A stretch of DNA of 64,000 bases from Verrucomicrobium sp. GAS474 (lineage in GTDB: Bacteria; Verrucomicrobiota; Verrucomicrobiia; Methylacidiphilales; GAS474), in the NCBI RefSeq assembly GCF_900105685.1, contig NZ_LT629781.1, positions 2,852,001 through 2,916,000 on the forward strand. Direction: 5' to 3'. The translations under genes were made by a program, and so were the position numbers. Below the pieces are notes generated by a model. That model searched no databases and was not told the DNA's origin. It saw nothing but the letters and a program-made list of their open reading frames with translations. Positions 42,859 to 53,537 of this stretch are shown piece by piece. The first letter of the stretch is position 1, and each line of letters opens with the position of its first letter.

Positions 42859-43407
42859 ATGGATTTACAAAAAAAACGCACCGAAGCCGCTCCCTCCGCC
42901 GAAACCGGGAATGAAGAGCCCAAGATGTACAAGACCGAGAACGACATCACCCAGGATCGCCGCGCCGATCTCAACGCGCTGATGAATCGTCGTCTGGCCG
43001 ATGCCGTCGACTTGCAAATGCAGATGAAGCAGGCGCACTGGAACGTGAAGGGCCCCAACTTCATCGGCCTCCACGAACTCTTCGACAAGGTGGCCGAATC
43101 GGTCGAATCCTACGTCGACCTGATCGCCGAGCGCATCGTTCAGCTCGGCGGCGTCGCCGAAGGAACGGTTCGTCTCTCCGCTACCCACTCGATCCTCGAG
43201 GAATACCCCATTGAGATCTCCGAGGGAACCGCCCATGTCTCTGCCGTCTCTACGGCCCTTTCCGCGTTCGGCTACGAAGCACGCAATGCGATCAACGAAG
43301 CGACCGATCTCGACGACGCCGACACCGCCGATCTCTTCACCGAGATTTCCCGCGGCATCGACAAATGGCTGTGGTTCGTCGAAGCCCATGCTCAGGCACA
43401 CAAGTAG
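42859..43407 (+). CDS. dps: Dps-type DNA-protecting ferritin-like protein
   Basis: This 182-residue protein has the Dps four-helix bundle. The ferroxidase-site segment is MKQAHWNVKGPNFIGLHELF with the conserved His and the downstream acidic residues. A lysine-rich N-terminal tail (MDLQKKRTE) and a C-terminal AHAQAHK could bind DNA. Dps stores iron, removes peroxide and compacts DNA under starvation or oxidative stress. An island-type promoter lies directly upstream. Confidence 0.92.
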   Translation: MDLQKKRTEAAPSAETGNEEPKMYKTENDITQDRRADLNALMNRRLADAVDLQMQMKQAHWNVKGPNFIGLHELFDKVAESVESYVDLIAERIVQLGGVAEGTVRLSATHSILEEYPIEISEGTAHVSAVSTALSAFGYEARNAINEATDLDDADTADLFTEISRGIDKWLWFVEAHAQAHK

Positions 43408-43439
43408 GATTCGATTCCCTCATAAGCAAAAGGAAAAAC

Positions 43440-43919
43440 ATGAATAAACACACCACGACCCGAGACCTCTCTCAGCAAGCCCCCCACAGCCCGCGCGACC
43501 GCATCTCCGGCTTCGCCATCGCCCGGCGTACCCTCGACAAATGCCGAGCCAGCCTGACAAACACGCTCGGCGAATATCATTACGACTGCCCCCTCGACAA
43601 GACCCTTTTCGACTTCAAGGGGATCAACGGCGAGCAATTCACGGCCGCCGTCCGAAATTCGAGCGACGAGGAAGTCGGAGCCTGGCTCCAAGCCAACGGC
43701 ACGCCGAAAACGGCGGCCGAGATCAAGGCTTGGTCGGACGAAGCGGAGGCCGCCAGCCCGATGAAGAATCCGGAACGGCGAACCGCCTTCATCAACAACT
43801 GCCAGAAGCTCGGACTTAACCCCGAAAAGACGACCACGTTCGATTGGCTCGACGCTGACGATCGGGAGAGCTTCAAATCCAAGCCCGCCTCCCACACCCG
43901 ATTGATTTTCAACTCGTGA
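43440..43919 (+). CDS. DUF5069-family protein
   Basis: This 159-residue protein has the family block LDKCRASLTNTLGEYHYDCP, then LDKTLFDFKGI, known from DUF5069. AAAGGAAAA directly precedes the ATG at 43440. It lies 32 bp after dps and overlaps the next gene, so it is probably in the same operon. The function of the family is unknown. Confidence 0.8.
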   Translation: MNKHTTTRDLSQQAPHSPRDRISGFAIARRTLDKCRASLTNTLGEYHYDCPLDKTLFDFKGINGEQFTAAVRNSSDEEVGAWLQANGTPKTAAEIKAWSDEAEAASPMKNPERRTAFINNCQKLGLNPEKTTTFDWLDADDRESFKSKPASHTRLIFNS

Positions 43920-44329
43920 ACACCAATCCCCTCTACAAAGGCATTCTCACCGAGAACGCCGTCGGGATCGGACCGGTCACCGACGAAATGGTTCGCGCGC
44001 GAGGAGAGGAACTGGCCCTGATCGCCAATCACGCCCCGACACAGGCCGATTACGATCAAGCCAAGCGTGAACTGACGGGGGGATCGGACATTGATCCGCA
44101 AGAGGCGATGCTAGAAGCGATACCCGACCCGAACCCCTGGGATCCCGCGCTGGCATCCACCGGGCACAAGACCCCCGAATCCGCGAGCGAAGACGAAGAC
44201 GAGGATGGCCGGAGTGCAAGTGCCCAGCTCGTCGAGGAGGGCGTCAGTGAAGCCGAACACGATCAAATGCTCCAAGCCGCCCAGGTAGCCGAGCAAAAGG
44301 ATCGCCGCGAATCGGACTCCCAGCAGTAG
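43916..44329 (+). CDS. Small acidic protein of unknown function
   Basis: This 137-residue protein starts at a GTG that overlaps the upstream stop (GTGA). It has a helical N-terminus (VTDEMVRARGEELALIANHA) and a highly acidic, low-complexity C-terminus (SEDEDEDGRSASAQLVEEG). Translational coupling to the DUF5069 gene suggests it is real. The function is unknown. Confidence 0.55.
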   Translation: MNTNPLYKGILTENAVGIGPVTDEMVRARGEELALIANHAPTQADYDQAKRELTGGSDIDPQEAMLEAIPDPNPWDPALASTGHKTPESASEDEDEDGRSASAQLVEEGVSEAEHDQMLQAAQVAEQKDRRESDSQQ

Positions 44330-44345
44330 CCGCCACCCTTATTCA

Positions 44346-44385
44346 CCCCACTTCAAGCTGATCGGCTTGTCTTGGGGTGCTCCTA
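44346..44385. terminator. Bidirectional terminator between convergent operons
   Basis: CACCCCACTTCAAGC and GCTTGTCTTGGGGTG form a stem with a six-base loop (TGATCG) in the gap between convergent genes. It lies just after the small acidic protein and before the permease. Confidence 0.55.
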
Positions 44386-45510
44386 CTAGGCCATCTGACT
44401 GATGGCCTTGCGAAAGCGGTACAGCGCGATAACGAAGAACGTGCCTCCGATCCCAGCTAGCGCAAGAAATTGCGGCCATACCACGTCGAGGCCGGCGCCA
44501 CGGTAGAGAATGGCTTGCCCCAGAGCCACGAAGTGGGTGGTGGGCGCTAAGAGCATCATCTCCTGAACAAACCAAGGCATGCTTTCACGCGGCGACGTCC
44601 CGCCTGAGAGCATCTGCAAGGGAAGTAAGACCAACACCGCCAACATGCCAAACTGGGGCATCGAACGTGCCATGGTCGCCATGAAGATCCCGATCGAGTT
44701 GGTGGCGAAAAGATGCAGTGCCGCTCCGGCCAAGAACAGCATCACGGAGCCTTCGATTGGCACCCTCAAGACGCCCTGCACCACAAAGATGAGAGAGAGA
44801 GCGGCAGCCAGCAACACCACCAGCCCCATCGCCCAAATCTTGGCCAACATGATCTCGGCTGGCGTGATCGGCATCACCAGCAGGTGTTCGATGGTGCCAT
44901 GCTCGCGTTCGCGGATCAGAGCCGCTCCGGTCAGAATGATCGACAACATGGTCACGTTATTGATGATCTCCATCAAAGACCCGAACCAAGCCTCTTCCAG
45001 ATTGGGATTGAAGCGCACACGCAGCGCCAACTCCACCGCCGACGGCGCACTGCCCCGATAGCGCTGAACAAACTCGACCACCTCACCCTGCAAGATCTGC
45101 TGGACGTAGCTGCTGCCCGTAAATGCCTGCGTCATGCGCGTAGCGTCGACGTTAAGCTGAACCGCGGGCGATTTTCCCGCCAGAACGTCCCGCTGAAAGT
45201 CAGGCGGAATATCCAAGACAAAAGTGTAGTCGCCGGCATCCATGCCGGAGTCGATTTGGGATAACGGGATCATCGCCGGGGAATTGAAGCGAGGCGGGGA
45301 AAAGGCAGAGGCGATGCGTGCCGACAGCGGCGAGCTATCCTCGTCGACGATGGCCAGCGGTGTGTTATGCAACGTCTCCGGCATCGCCGTCGCTGCGACG
45401 TAGATCGACACCGTGAAGGTGTAGGCGATCAGAACCAACATGATCGGATCCCGGGCGAGGCTCCACAGCTCCTTCACACCCAGGCGGTAAATCGTGGCTA
45501 GATAGGACAC
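44386..45510 (-). CDS. ABC-2 permease, YhhJ-like
   Basis: This 374-residue protein has an N-terminal helix, a large periplasmic domain (residues about 40-160) and five clustered C-terminal helices, the ABC-2 permease layout of YhhJ/YbhR. The start is a GTG at 45510, two bases after the fused ABC protein stop. It is the last gene of the dnaK-led operon. With the fused ATPase and the membrane fusion protein it should form an export pump; the substrate is unknown. Confidence 0.85.
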   Translation of the reverse strand: MSYLATIYRLGVKELWSLARDPIMLVLIAYTFTVSIYVAATAMPETLHNTPLAIVDEDSSPLSARIASAFSPPRFNSPAMIPLSQIDSGMDAGDYTFVLDIPPDFQRDVLAGKSPAVQLNVDATRMTQAFTGSSYVQQILQGEVVEFVQRYRGSAPSAVELALRVRFNPNLEEAWFGSLMEIINNVTMLSIILTGAALIREREHGTIEHLLVMPITPAEIMLAKIWAMGLVVLLAAALSLIFVVQGVLRVPIEGSVMLFLAGAALHLFATNSIGIFMATMARSMPQFGMLAVLVLLPLQMLSGGTSPRESMPWFVQEMMLLAPTTHFVALGQAILYRGAGLDVVWPQFLALAGIGGTFFVIALYRFRKAISQMA

Positions 45511-45512
45511 GG

Positions 45513-48266
45513 TCAGGATTCCTGTTTTTTCAGCAACACGATGGAAAGGCCAAGGATAACCGGCCCAGCCAGAAGCAACGGCCAAAACGAAGCATGAAGA
45601 CCGGAAAATCCGAGAGCCTTGTTAAATACCCCACGGCAGATCGTAAGAAAATGCGAAGCCGGGTAAACATGGCCGATGAATGCGCCAACTCCTTCCAGCG
45701 AGGAAACGGGGTTCAGCATTCCCGCAAACTGAATGGAGGGAATCATCGTCCCAATCATCGTCATGAAGAGCGCCGCAATCTGGCTGCGTGTGAAAGTGGA
45801 GGCGAAGAGTCCGAATCCGGTCGAAAAGATCACGAATAGGAACGCGGCTCCGGTCAGCGTCAGAAAGCTGCCTTTGACAGGCACGTGGAAAAGCGTGATA
45901 GCCAACAGAACCATCAGCCCGTAGTTGAACATCGCCAGCACGATATAGGGCAGTTGCTTGCCGAGGAGAAACTCGCTCCGCGTCACCGGGGTTACGTAGA
46001 GGTTCACGATCGAACCGAGTTCCTTTTCACGAACGACCGACAGCGCAGTAAGCATGGCCGGAATCATCAGCAACAGCATCGGAATCACCGCAGGGACGAT
46101 GGAAGGCAGACTCCTAACGTCAGGATTGTAACGAAAGCGGACTTCAATCGTAGCCGGGGCAACACCGGTGGCGGCATCCTGTCCCAGCCGATGTGTGGCC
46201 ATTTCCGTCAGCCATCCCTGGTGCATTCCCTGCACATATCCTTGAACTGTCTCGGCACGTGCGGGCATCGCTCCATCGATCCACGCGCCAATCTGCACCG
46301 CATCCCCCCGCTGCACATCGCGGGCGAAACCTGGAGGAATCTCGATCGCCAGCGAGAGTTCACCGGCCCGCATCCGCCGATCGAGGTCGGCGAAGTCCGT
46401 GATCGGAGGGCGCTCAAGGAAGTACCGCGAGCCCGAGAGATTCAGGGCATAGTTCTGGCTAAGCGTCGTCTGATCCCGATCCAGTACGGCATAGGTCAGG
46501 TTTTCCACATCAAGACTGATTCCGTATCCGACGACGAACATAAGGATCGCGGTCCCCAAGAGAGCCATGGTCGCACGCACCGGATCACGCTTGAGTTCCA
46601 ACGTCTCGCGCAGACTGTAGCTCCAAGCGCGGCCGAAACTGAAGAAGGCTCCTCCCGTGGGCAGGACGATCTGGATCGGTTGGGGAGACTTCGTTGTTTT
46701 CGCAACCTCCGGACCGCGAGCGCCGGCATCCTCCAAATATCCAATAAAGGCGTCCTCGAGCGTCAAGGCCCCGCGCTGTCGCACCAAATCCGACGGGACA
46801 CCGGTAACCAATACATGCCCTGAGTGCATCAGCGAAATGCGATCGCAGCGTCCCGCTTCGTTCATGAAGTGCGTCGATATGAAGATCGTCACCTTGTCCT
46901 TGCGCGCCAGATCTACCATCAATTGCCACAGGCTGTCCCGGGCGACGGGATCGAGGCCCGACGTCGGTTCGTCTAGGATCAAGAGATCCGGTTTATGAAC
47001 CATTGCGACGCCCAGAGAAAGGCGCTGGCGAACGCCTAGCGGCAACGTGTCGGGCATCGCGTCAAGCACCTTGCCAAGCCCAAAGCGGCCTACCATTTCG
47101 TCCACCCTCGCCGGAATCTCCGCGACAGGAATCTGAAACAGGTGTGCGTGCAGTACCAAATTCTGATGCACCGACAGTTCCGAATAAAGCGAGAAGGATT
47201 GGGACATATAGCCCACGCGGCGCCGTGTGGTGATATCCCTCGGATCGACCTCGTTCCCGAATAACGCCGCCCGCCCCTCGCTGGCGGGCAGCAGCCCTGT
47301 TAGCATCTTCATGGTCGTCGACTTTCCGCAACCATTGGAACCGATGAAGCCGAAGATTTCGCCGCGACGAATGCGAAGATTAACATGATCGACCGCGACA
47401 AAATCACCGAAGCGCATGGTAAGATCGGCTGCCTCGATCGCGATTTCGGGATGTTCGTCCTCGGCGAGCGGCGGAATCACCACAGACCGATGTCCGCGGC
47501 GCTTCTCTTCCGGCAATAGCGCAATGAAGGCCGCGTCGAGCGTTTCGCTCTGGGTGCGCTCCAGCAGCTCGGCAGGCGAACCCGTCGCCAATACCCCTCC
47601 GGCATCCATCACGACCAACCAATCGAATTGCCGGGCTTCGTCCATATAGGCCGTGGCGACGATCACACTCATTCCGGTGCGTTCCGCTCGGATGTGTTTG
47701 ATCAAGTCCCAGAACTGGGATCGAGCCAACGGATCGACTCCGGTGGTCGGTTCATCGAGAATCAGGAAATCCGGATCGTGAATCAGCGCGCAGCATAGGC
47801 CCACCTTCTGCTTCATACCTCCGGAAAGCTTTCCCGCCGGGCGGGATAGAAATGGAAAAAGGCCCGTCCTCTGGGTCAGCTCGTCAATTCGCCGTCGTCG
47901 CTCGGCGGCGTCATGGCCGAAGAGGCGGCCAAAGAACTGAAGGTTTTCCTCAACCGAAAGAGTTTGATAGAGGTTCTTTCCTAACCCTTGGGGCATATAG
48001 GAAATGTGGGGACAGACACGGTTGCGATGGCGGGTATCGCCCATATCGCCACCCAAGACCTGGACGCCTCCCCGCTGGACCGCACGGGCCCCCGCCAACA
48101 ATGACAGAAGACTCGATTTACCCACTCCGTCCGGCCCGATCAGGCCCACCATGCATGCACCGGGAATATCTAGTGTGATATCGTCCAGAGCCACGGTCTT
48201 TCCGTAATGAAGACCGACCCCAGACAGAGAGGCCACTGAGACGGAAGGAACCGACCTCGCGGTCAT
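45513..48266 (-). CDS. RbbA/YhiH-type fused ABC ATPase-permease
   Basis: This 917-residue protein has two ABC domains followed by an ABC-2 membrane domain. The first ABC has [16 protein letters not shown] and [12 protein letters not shown]. The second has GSNGCGKST and [13 protein letters not shown]. The rest (from about residue 570) is an ABC-2 permease with periplasmic domain. The ATP-ATP-permease order is that of RbbA (YhiH), which is also reported to bind ribosomes. The start overlaps the upstream stop by ATGA. The YhiI-RbbA-YhhJ gene order is conserved here. Confidence 0.88.
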   Translation of the reverse strand: MTARSVPSVSVASLSGVGLHYGKTVALDDITLDIPGACMVGLIGPDGVGKSSLLSLLAGARAVQRGGVQVLGGDMGDTRHRNRVCPHISYMPQGLGKNLYQTLSVEENLQFFGRLFGHDAAERRRRIDELTQRTGLFPFLSRPAGKLSGGMKQKVGLCCALIHDPDFLILDEPTTGVDPLARSQFWDLIKHIRAERTGMSVIVATAYMDEARQFDWLVVMDAGGVLATGSPAELLERTQSETLDAAFIALLPEEKRRGHRSVVIPPLAEDEHPEIAIEAADLTMRFGDFVAVDHVNLRIRRGEIFGFIGSNGCGKSTTMKMLTGLLPASEGRAALFGNEVDPRDITTRRRVGYMSQSFSLYSELSVHQNLVLHAHLFQIPVAEIPARVDEMVGRFGLGKVLDAMPDTLPLGVRQRLSLGVAMVHKPDLLILDEPTSGLDPVARDSLWQLMVDLARKDKVTIFISTHFMNEAGRCDRISLMHSGHVLVTGVPSDLVRQRGALTLEDAFIGYLEDAGARGPEVAKTTKSPQPIQIVLPTGGAFFSFGRAWSYSLRETLELKRDPVRATMALLGTAILMFVVGYGISLDVENLTYAVLDRDQTTLSQNYALNLSGSRYFLERPPITDFADLDRRMRAGELSLAIEIPPGFARDVQRGDAVQIGAWIDGAMPARAETVQGYVQGMHQGWLTEMATHRLGQDAATGVAPATIEVRFRYNPDVRSLPSIVPAVIPMLLLMIPAMLTALSVVREKELGSIVNLYVTPVTRSEFLLGKQLPYIVLAMFNYGLMVLLAITLFHVPVKGSFLTLTGAAFLFVIFSTGFGLFASTFTRSQIAALFMTMIGTMIPSIQFAGMLNPVSSLEGVGAFIGHVYPASHFLTICRGVFNKALGFSGLHASFWPLLLAGPVILGLSIVLLKKQES

Positions 48267-49342
48267 TCTGGCACCTTGATTTCGAGATTGGCAGGCCAAG
48301 GAGCCGCGGGATCGAGCTTCAGCCACGCCACTCCAGGGAGGCCGGTCTTGACCGATTTCAAATGCTTCTGCAACAGATCACGATTGATCCGGGCCTTGAC
48401 CCGAAACATCAACTTCTGGCGTTCGCTGGCCGTTTCCACGGTCTTCGGTGTGAACTGAGCGGTACTGGAAACGTAGGAGACCTTCGCCGGGATGACGTAC
48501 TGAGGCGCAGCGTCGAGCACGATGTGAACGTCACTCCCTAGAGGAATCCTCCCCACGATAGCCTCGGGCAGAAAGAAGGTCATGTAGACGTCGTTCAAGT
48601 CGACTAAATTGAGCACCTTGCCACCGGCAGCCAAAACCTCGCCTGGCTGCGCGATGCGATACTGCACACGGCCCTCCCGGGGCGACTTAAGCCGGCTGTC
48701 CTGAATGTCGGCCTCGATGCTTGCGATCTTCGCCTCGGCCACAGCCACTCCGGAATGGGCGCCCGCGACCTGAGCTTGGGCTGCATCGATTGCCGCCTGG
48801 GCGGCAACCACCTGGGCCTTTGCCGCCGTCAACAACGCTTCGCCGCTATCCGCATTGGCGCGGTCATCGTCAAACTCCTGAACCGACACCGCTCCCGCCG
48901 CGGACAACGGGCCGGTGCGAAGGACACGCTTTTTAAAAGCATCGAGTTGGCTTTCCCGTTGCACCACCACAGCCTGAGCCGCGGCCTTGTCGCTCCTTCG
49001 CGCCGCAGTCTGTGCCACGGAACTCGTGACCTCGTTTTCCGCCTGCCGGGATTGGGAACGTGCCTCGTCACGCTGCGCGTCGAGGACATCGACCTGCATT
49101 TGCACCAACGCCTGGCCGACTTGGACAAAATCGCCTTCCTCCACCATGATGTCCTGCACTCGTCCGGGAAGCTTGGTGGCCACATTGATTTCCGTCGCCT
49201 CGATTCGTCCATTGCCGCTTACGAAGCCGACACCCGGCCCGGAAGGTTTGAGGACGAATCGAATTCCGATAGCGATTCCTATGAGCCCCACAACGACGAC
49301 GGCGGCAATCACCCCGTTTTTCTTGAGTTGAGGAGTCATCAT
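48263..49342 (-). CDS. HlyD-family membrane fusion protein, YhiI-like
   Basis: This 359-residue protein has one N-terminal helix ([17 protein letters not shown]). The biotinyl-lipoyl half motifs follow ([20 protein letters not shown], abridged), and then a long coiled coil (residues about 95-215). It connects the inner-membrane pump to the outer membrane. Either ATG at 49342 or 49339 may be used. The gene starts 13 bp after cbpA, which places the export pump in the chaperone operon. Confidence 0.85.
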   Translation of the reverse strand: MMTPQLKKNGVIAAVVVVGLIGIAIGIRFVLKPSGPGVGFVSGNGRIEATEINVATKLPGRVQDIMVEEGDFVQVGQALVQMQVDVLDAQRDEARSQSRQAENEVTSSVAQTAARRSDKAAAQAVVVQRESQLDAFKKRVLRTGPLSAAGAVSVQEFDDDRANADSGEALLTAAKAQVVAAQAAIDAAQAQVAGAHSGVAVAEAKIASIEADIQDSRLKSPREGRVQYRIAQPGEVLAAGGKVLNLVDLNDVYMTFFLPEAIVGRIPLGSDVHIVLDAAPQYVIPAKVSYVSSTAQFTPKTVETASERQKLMFRVKARINRDLLQKHLKSVKTGLPGVAWLKLDPAAPWPANLEIKVPE

Positions 49343-49355
49343 GAATCCAGTGACA

Positions 49356-50345
49356 TCACGCTCTTTTTCTGGCGGCAAAGGTCGAAACTTGACCGAGCTT
49401 TACCCAGAGGGCCCGCTCTTCATCATTGATGGTCTTGGGAAGCTGAATGTCGACCGTCACGTAGAGGTTTCCCGGCGTTCCGCTTTTCCCTGTTGGCAAA
49501 CCGTGCTTCGGCACTCGTAATTGCTGTCCATTGTTCGTTCCCGGCGGGATGCGGACATTGACCTCTCCGGTGAGAGTGGGAACTTTCGCGGTCGTTCCCA
49601 GAACACTCTCCCACGGAGCGAGATCGAGATCATAATAAAGATCGGCACCTCGAACTTGGAAATCGGGATGCGCTGCCAATCGCACCCTCAAATACAGATC
49701 GCCGGCTTTAGCCATCCCGAAGCCCTCGCCACCTTTTCCAGGCACGCGGATACGTTGCCCCTCCGCGACACCGGCCGGTATCCGAACCTTGAATTGGTGT
49801 GATTGAGTCTGCCCGCTCTGCGGATTGGTGCTCGCCAGCGAAATATCCCGGACGGCTCCATGCAAAACCTCGTTGAGGGTGACGAGGATATCGCCCTCGA
49901 CGTCGTTCCCGGGGACGCCGCCATGCGATCTGCTGGATTGTCCGGCCCCCCTCCCCCCCTCCTCGAATGAAAACCCCGATTCCCCATTCCTGGCGAACAT
50001 CTCTTCGAAGAAATCGCTGAATCCCGTTCCGCCGAAGTGGAAATCCTGAGTCTTTCCACCACTCGACGCACGGGGACCTTGCTGCGATGCCGTCGGTCGT
50101 TGGTAGGCCGCCCCCTCCTTCCAATTCGCCCCCAGTTCATCGTACCGCTTGCGCTTTTGCGGGTCGCTCAGGACTTCATGCGCCTCGTTGATTTCCTTGA
50201 ACTTGGCTTCACCGGCCTTTTTGTCCTTCGCCACGTCCGGATGATATTTTCTAGCCGACTTTCGGAAGGCCTTCTTGATCGCATCGTCGTCGGCATCACG
50301 GGGAACCCCGAGTGTCGCGTAATAGTCTTTGAACTCAACGGACAT
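49356..50345 (-). CDS. cbpA: CbpA-like DnaJ co-chaperone without zinc finger
   Basis: This 329-residue protein has a J domain with H35-P36-D37 and a Gly/Ser-rich linker (about residues 75-145). Two C-terminal substrate-binding domains follow without the cysteine zinc finger of DnaJ. It stimulates DnaK and is usually stress-linked. It follows grpE by 11 bp. Confidence 0.88.
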   Translation of the reverse strand: MSVEFKDYYATLGVPRDADDDAIKKAFRKSARKYHPDVAKDKKAGEAKFKEINEAHEVLSDPQKRKRYDELGANWKEGAAYQRPTASQQGPRASSGGKTQDFHFGGTGFSDFFEEMFARNGESGFSFEEGGRGAGQSSRSHGGVPGNDVEGDILVTLNEVLHGAVRDISLASTNPQSGQTQSHQFKVRIPAGVAEGQRIRVPGKGGEGFGMAKAGDLYLRVRLAAHPDFQVRGADLYYDLDLAPWESVLGTTAKVPTLTGEVNVRIPPGTNNGQQLRVPKHGLPTGKSGTPGNLYVTVDIQLPKTINDEERALWVKLGQVSTFAARKRA

Positions 50346-50356
50346 CGTGGATCGCC

Positions 50357-50881
50357 CTATTGGCTATGGTCGTTGACGATGACCTTGGCCGCCCGAAGTA
50401 TCCCATCTCCCCGATGATAGCCCTGTTGGACTATTTCGAGGATCGCGTGGTCGGGTTGCGAGGCAACGTTACGTGATCCGATCGCCTCATGACGAAGCGG
50501 ATCGAACGGCTTCCCCAGGCTCACGTCCACCTCGATATCGTGGCGGTACAGGAGTTGCCGGAACTGTTGCAAGATCATACTCACCCCCTCAAGGAGTTGA
50601 ACAAACGACGTATCGGGCCCCACCGCGAGCGCACGCTCCAGATTATCGATGACGGGGAGGATTTCGTTGATAAGCGCATCCTCCTTCGCAAGGGATCGGC
50701 GTTCCGCCTCCTGCGCGGTTCTTTTCCGAAAGTTGTCGAAGTCGGCGGCCAAACGAAGGTAGCGATCTTTCTGCTCTGCCAGTTCTTCCTTAAGCGAATC
50801 GGGAACCGCATCCCCGGACGGACTCGTCTCGGTATTGGGGCCGCCGGGAGGCACGGGGGATTGTTGGTGCTTTTGATTCAT
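50357..50881 (-). CDS. grpE: GrpE nucleotide-exchange factor
   Basis: This 174-residue protein has the GrpE coiled coil (EQKDRYLRLAADFDNFRKRT) and the C-terminal beta wing (SLGKPFDPLRHEAI). It exchanges ADP for ATP on DnaK. It lies 11 bp after dnaK and 11 bp before cbpA. Confidence 0.92.
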   Translation of the reverse strand: MNQKHQQSPVPPGGPNTETSPSGDAVPDSLKEELAEQKDRYLRLAADFDNFRKRTAQEAERRSLAKEDALINEILPVIDNLERALAVGPDTSFVQLLEGVSMILQQFRQLLYRHDIEVDVSLGKPFDPLRHEAIGSRNVASQPDHAILEIVQQGYHRGDGILRAAKVIVNDHSQ

Positions 50882-50892
50882 AAAGTGCTCGG

Positions 50893-52818
50893 CTAAGGCG
50901 TGGGCTGTTCGTCGACAACCTCGGCATCAATGACATCGCCCTCGTTCTGCCGCGGCTTCCCCGATCCATTCGGCTGCGCATTACCTTGGCCCTCTTTCGC
51001 CTTGGCCGATGACGAGCGGTACAGTGCCGCCGACGCCGCCTGCCAAACCTGAGTCAGGTGTTCGCTGGTTGATTTGATAGCGGAAAGATCGTCGCCCTTG
51101 AGGGCGTCTTTGACCTTTTGTGCCGACTCCTCGATCTGCGACCGGTCACTTTCGGACAGTTTTCCCGAATTTTCCCGGAACATCTTGTCGGAACGATAGA
51201 CCGCGCTATCGGCTTCATTGCGCACCTCGATTTCCTCGCGCTTCTTCTTGTCGTCATCGGCGTGGAGATCGGCATCACGGCGCATCCTGTCGATTTCCTC
51301 CTTCGCCAGACCGCTGCTGGCAGTGATTGTGATCTTCTGCTCCTTGCCAGTCCCCATATCCTTTGCGCTCACGTTCAGGATCCCGTTGGCATCGAGGTCG
51401 AACGACACTTCGATTTGAGGAACTCCGCGGGGAGCGGGAGGGATGTCGGTAAGCTGAAACCGGCCAATGGTTTTATTGTCTTTGGACAGGGGGCGATCTC
51501 CCTGCAAGACGTGGACCTCCACCCCCGGCTGATTGTCCGCCGCCGTGCTGAAGGTCTCCGACTTGTGCGTCGGGATGGTGGCATTGCGTTCGATCAGCTT
51601 GGTGAAGATGCCACCCATCGTCTCGATGCCCAGCGACAGCGGCGTCACATCGAGCAAAACGACATCCTTCACATCCCCCTTGAGAATCCCCGCCTGTACC
51701 GCGGCCCCTACGGCCACAACCTCGTCGGGGTTGACCCCCTGGTGGGGCTTCTTGTCGACCAACGAACGGGCCGTTTCGACCACCCGAGGCATTCGCGTCA
51801 TCCCGCCCACCATGACGAGTTCATCGACCTTGTCGGCCGTGATTCCGGCATCTTCGAGGCACTTCTTGACCGGCGCGATGGTGCGCTCGAAGAGATCCTC
51901 GCAAAGTTGGTCCATCTTGGCCCGCGAGAGCTTCAGGTCGATATGCTTCGGCCCGCTCGCATCGGCGGTGATGAACGGCAGGTTGATCCCATATTCAATG
52001 GTGCTGGAGAGGGCGATCTTCGCCTTTTCGGCCTCTTCCTTGATCCGTTGAAGGGAATCGGGCTGCTTGTCGAGTTCCATACCGTGGCTCTTTTTGAACT
52101 CGGCTAGAATCCAATCCATGATGCGGGCATCCCAATCGTCACCCCCCAAATGGGTATCGCCATTGGTCGCCTTGACCTCAAAAACACCGTCTCCAATGTC
52201 CAAAATGGAGATATCGAAGGTGCCTCCGCCCAAGTCATAGACAGCAACCACCTCGTTCTTGTTTTTATCGAGCCCGTAAGCCAGGGACGCCGCCGTCGGC
52301 TCGTTGATGATCCGAAGGACTTCCAGCCCCGCGATGCGGCCCGCATCCTTTGTGGCTTGCCGCTGGGAATCGTTGAAATAGGCGGGAACCGTGATGACCG
52401 CTTGGGTGATTTTCTCACCCACCCGCATCTCCGCGTCGGCCTTCAACTTCGAAAGAATCATGGCCGAGATCTCGGGCGGGCTAAACTGCTTCAGTTTGCC
52501 ATCGACCGTGACCTCGACAGCGGCATCGCCATTGGCAGCCCGGATGACCTTGTAAGGCACCCGCTTGATCTCTTCCTGCACTTCGTCGAATTTACGCCCC
52601 ATGAAGCGCTTGATCGAGTAGATCGTGTTGCGCGAGTTGGTTACCGCCTGCCTCTTGGCGGCATCACCGACGACCCGTTCGCCGGATTTGGTGAACGCGA
52701 CCACCGACGGCGTGATCCGCTTGCCCTCCGAGTTCTCCAGAACGAGAGGTTCTCCTCCCTCCATGACCGCCATGCACGAGTTCGTTGTTCCCAGATCAAT
52801 GCCGAGTACTTTTGCCAT
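50893..52818 (-). CDS. dnaK: Hsp70 chaperone DnaK
   Basis: This 641-residue protein has all Hsp70 blocks: [13 protein letters not shown] at the start, [13 protein letters not shown], the substrate-binding domain ([16 protein letters not shown]) and an acidic C-terminus ([10 protein letters not shown]). It leads a minus-strand operon of dnaK-grpE-cbpA and a YhiI-RbbA-YhhJ-type pump. This may be a second, stress-specific dnaK rather than the housekeeping copy. The upstream gap holds a perfect island palindrome. Confidence 0.95.
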   Translation of the reverse strand: MAKVLGIDLGTTNSCMAVMEGGEPLVLENSEGKRITPSVVAFTKSGERVVGDAAKRQAVTNSRNTIYSIKRFMGRKFDEVQEEIKRVPYKVIRAANGDAAVEVTVDGKLKQFSPPEISAMILSKLKADAEMRVGEKITQAVITVPAYFNDSQRQATKDAGRIAGLEVLRIINEPTAASLAYGLDKNKNEVVAVYDLGGGTFDISILDIGDGVFEVKATNGDTHLGGDDWDARIMDWILAEFKKSHGMELDKQPDSLQRIKEEAEKAKIALSSTIEYGINLPFITADASGPKHIDLKLSRAKMDQLCEDLFERTIAPVKKCLEDAGITADKVDELVMVGGMTRMPRVVETARSLVDKKPHQGVNPDEVVAVGAAVQAGILKGDVKDVVLLDVTPLSLGIETMGGIFTKLIERNATIPTHKSETFSTAADNQPGVEVHVLQGDRPLSKDNKTIGRFQLTDIPPAPRGVPQIEVSFDLDANGILNVSAKDMGTGKEQKITITASSGLAKEEIDRMRRDADLHADDDKKKREEIEVRNEADSAVYRSDKMFRENSGKLSESDRSQIEESAQKVKDALKGDDLSAIKSTSEHLTQVWQAASAALYRSSSAKAKEGQGNAQPNGSGKPRQNEGDVIDAEVVDEQPTP

Positions 52819-52932
52819 AAGGGTGTTTTTGAATGGTTTCTTCTAACCGAATTGCAGTTAGTCGCTCTATGGACAGCTTTCGAATCGGCTGATTTCAGGC
52901 AGCGTGTGTTTTAAAACCGGAGCGCTGCAAAC

Positions 52933-52980
52933 AGGCTAAGCTGTGGCTGTGTATTTGCTATGGGGTGATCACCCCATAGC
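52933..52980 (-). promoter_or_regulatory. Island palindrome, site 5 (perfect 24-bp) and -10 of dnaK operon
   Basis: The site at 52957-52980 is a perfect palindrome (GCTATGGGGTGA and its complement). On the minus strand TAGCCT (52938-52933), identical to the -10 at 40514, is 30.5 bp from the centre. The dnaK start is at 52818. On the other side a plus-strand gene starts at 53100. Confidence 0.72.
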
Positions 52981-53099
52981 CCTATGCCAGCTCTTGCCCC
53001 AGGCTAACCGAGCCAGAAGACGGCCCCCAACGGTCTCTTAGACGACCGCCCGATCCACCTCTCCCACTAATTCACTTTTAATTAAAGATTTATACACAT

Positions 53100-53501
53100 A
53101 TGAAAATATCTGCCGGTTTATGGATCGATCATCGGAAAGCCGTGATTGTGGTTGTCTCAACCCACAGCGACGAAATCATCGAAATACGGTCCAATGTCGA
53201 CAAGCAGCTTGGTCGATACGACGGCGTTCGCTCGACAACTCGTTACTCGCAGGAGGTCCCCGCCGACGACAGCCAAGAGAGAGAGTTTGAGGGCCAGCTC
53301 AACCAGTTTTACGATGAGGTGATCGCAGCGCTTCGGACCGCTGAATTCGTTCTGATTTTCGGCCCCGGCGAAGCCAAAGGCGAGTTGAAGAAGCGCTTGG
53401 AGAAAGGCAGGCACGAGATAGGCATCATCACCGTCGAAACCGACGACAAGATGACGGACCACCAGATCGCCGCGAAAGTCCGCGAGCACTTTCACAAATG
53501 A
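53100..53501 (+). CDS. Conserved hypothetical protein, eRF1-domain-like
   Basis: This 133-residue protein has a strand-rich N-terminus (GLWIDHRKAVIVVVS) and a C-terminal half with VLIFGPGEAKGELKKRLEKG and TDHQIAAKVREHF. The latter resembles the L7Ae/eRF1 domain 3-like part of the bacterial host-attachment or eRF1-like proteins. It has no membrane segment. It shares the upstream gap with dnaK and may be co-regulated. Confidence 0.65.
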   Translation: MKISAGLWIDHRKAVIVVVSTHSDEIIEIRSNVDKQLGRYDGVRSTTRYSQEVPADDSQEREFEGQLNQFYDEVIAALRTAEFVLIFGPGEAKGELKKRLEKGRHEIGIITVETDDKMTDHQIAAKVREHFHK

Positions 53502-53537
53502 GACGCTTCTTGATCTCTGAAGCGCGTCTCTAAGGAT

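Noticed and set aside
52819-53099. Sigma-54 (-24/-12) promoter for dnaK
   Set aside because: I looked for GG-N10-GC downstream of the palindrome and did not find it with correct spacing. A -10-type hexamer in register fits better.
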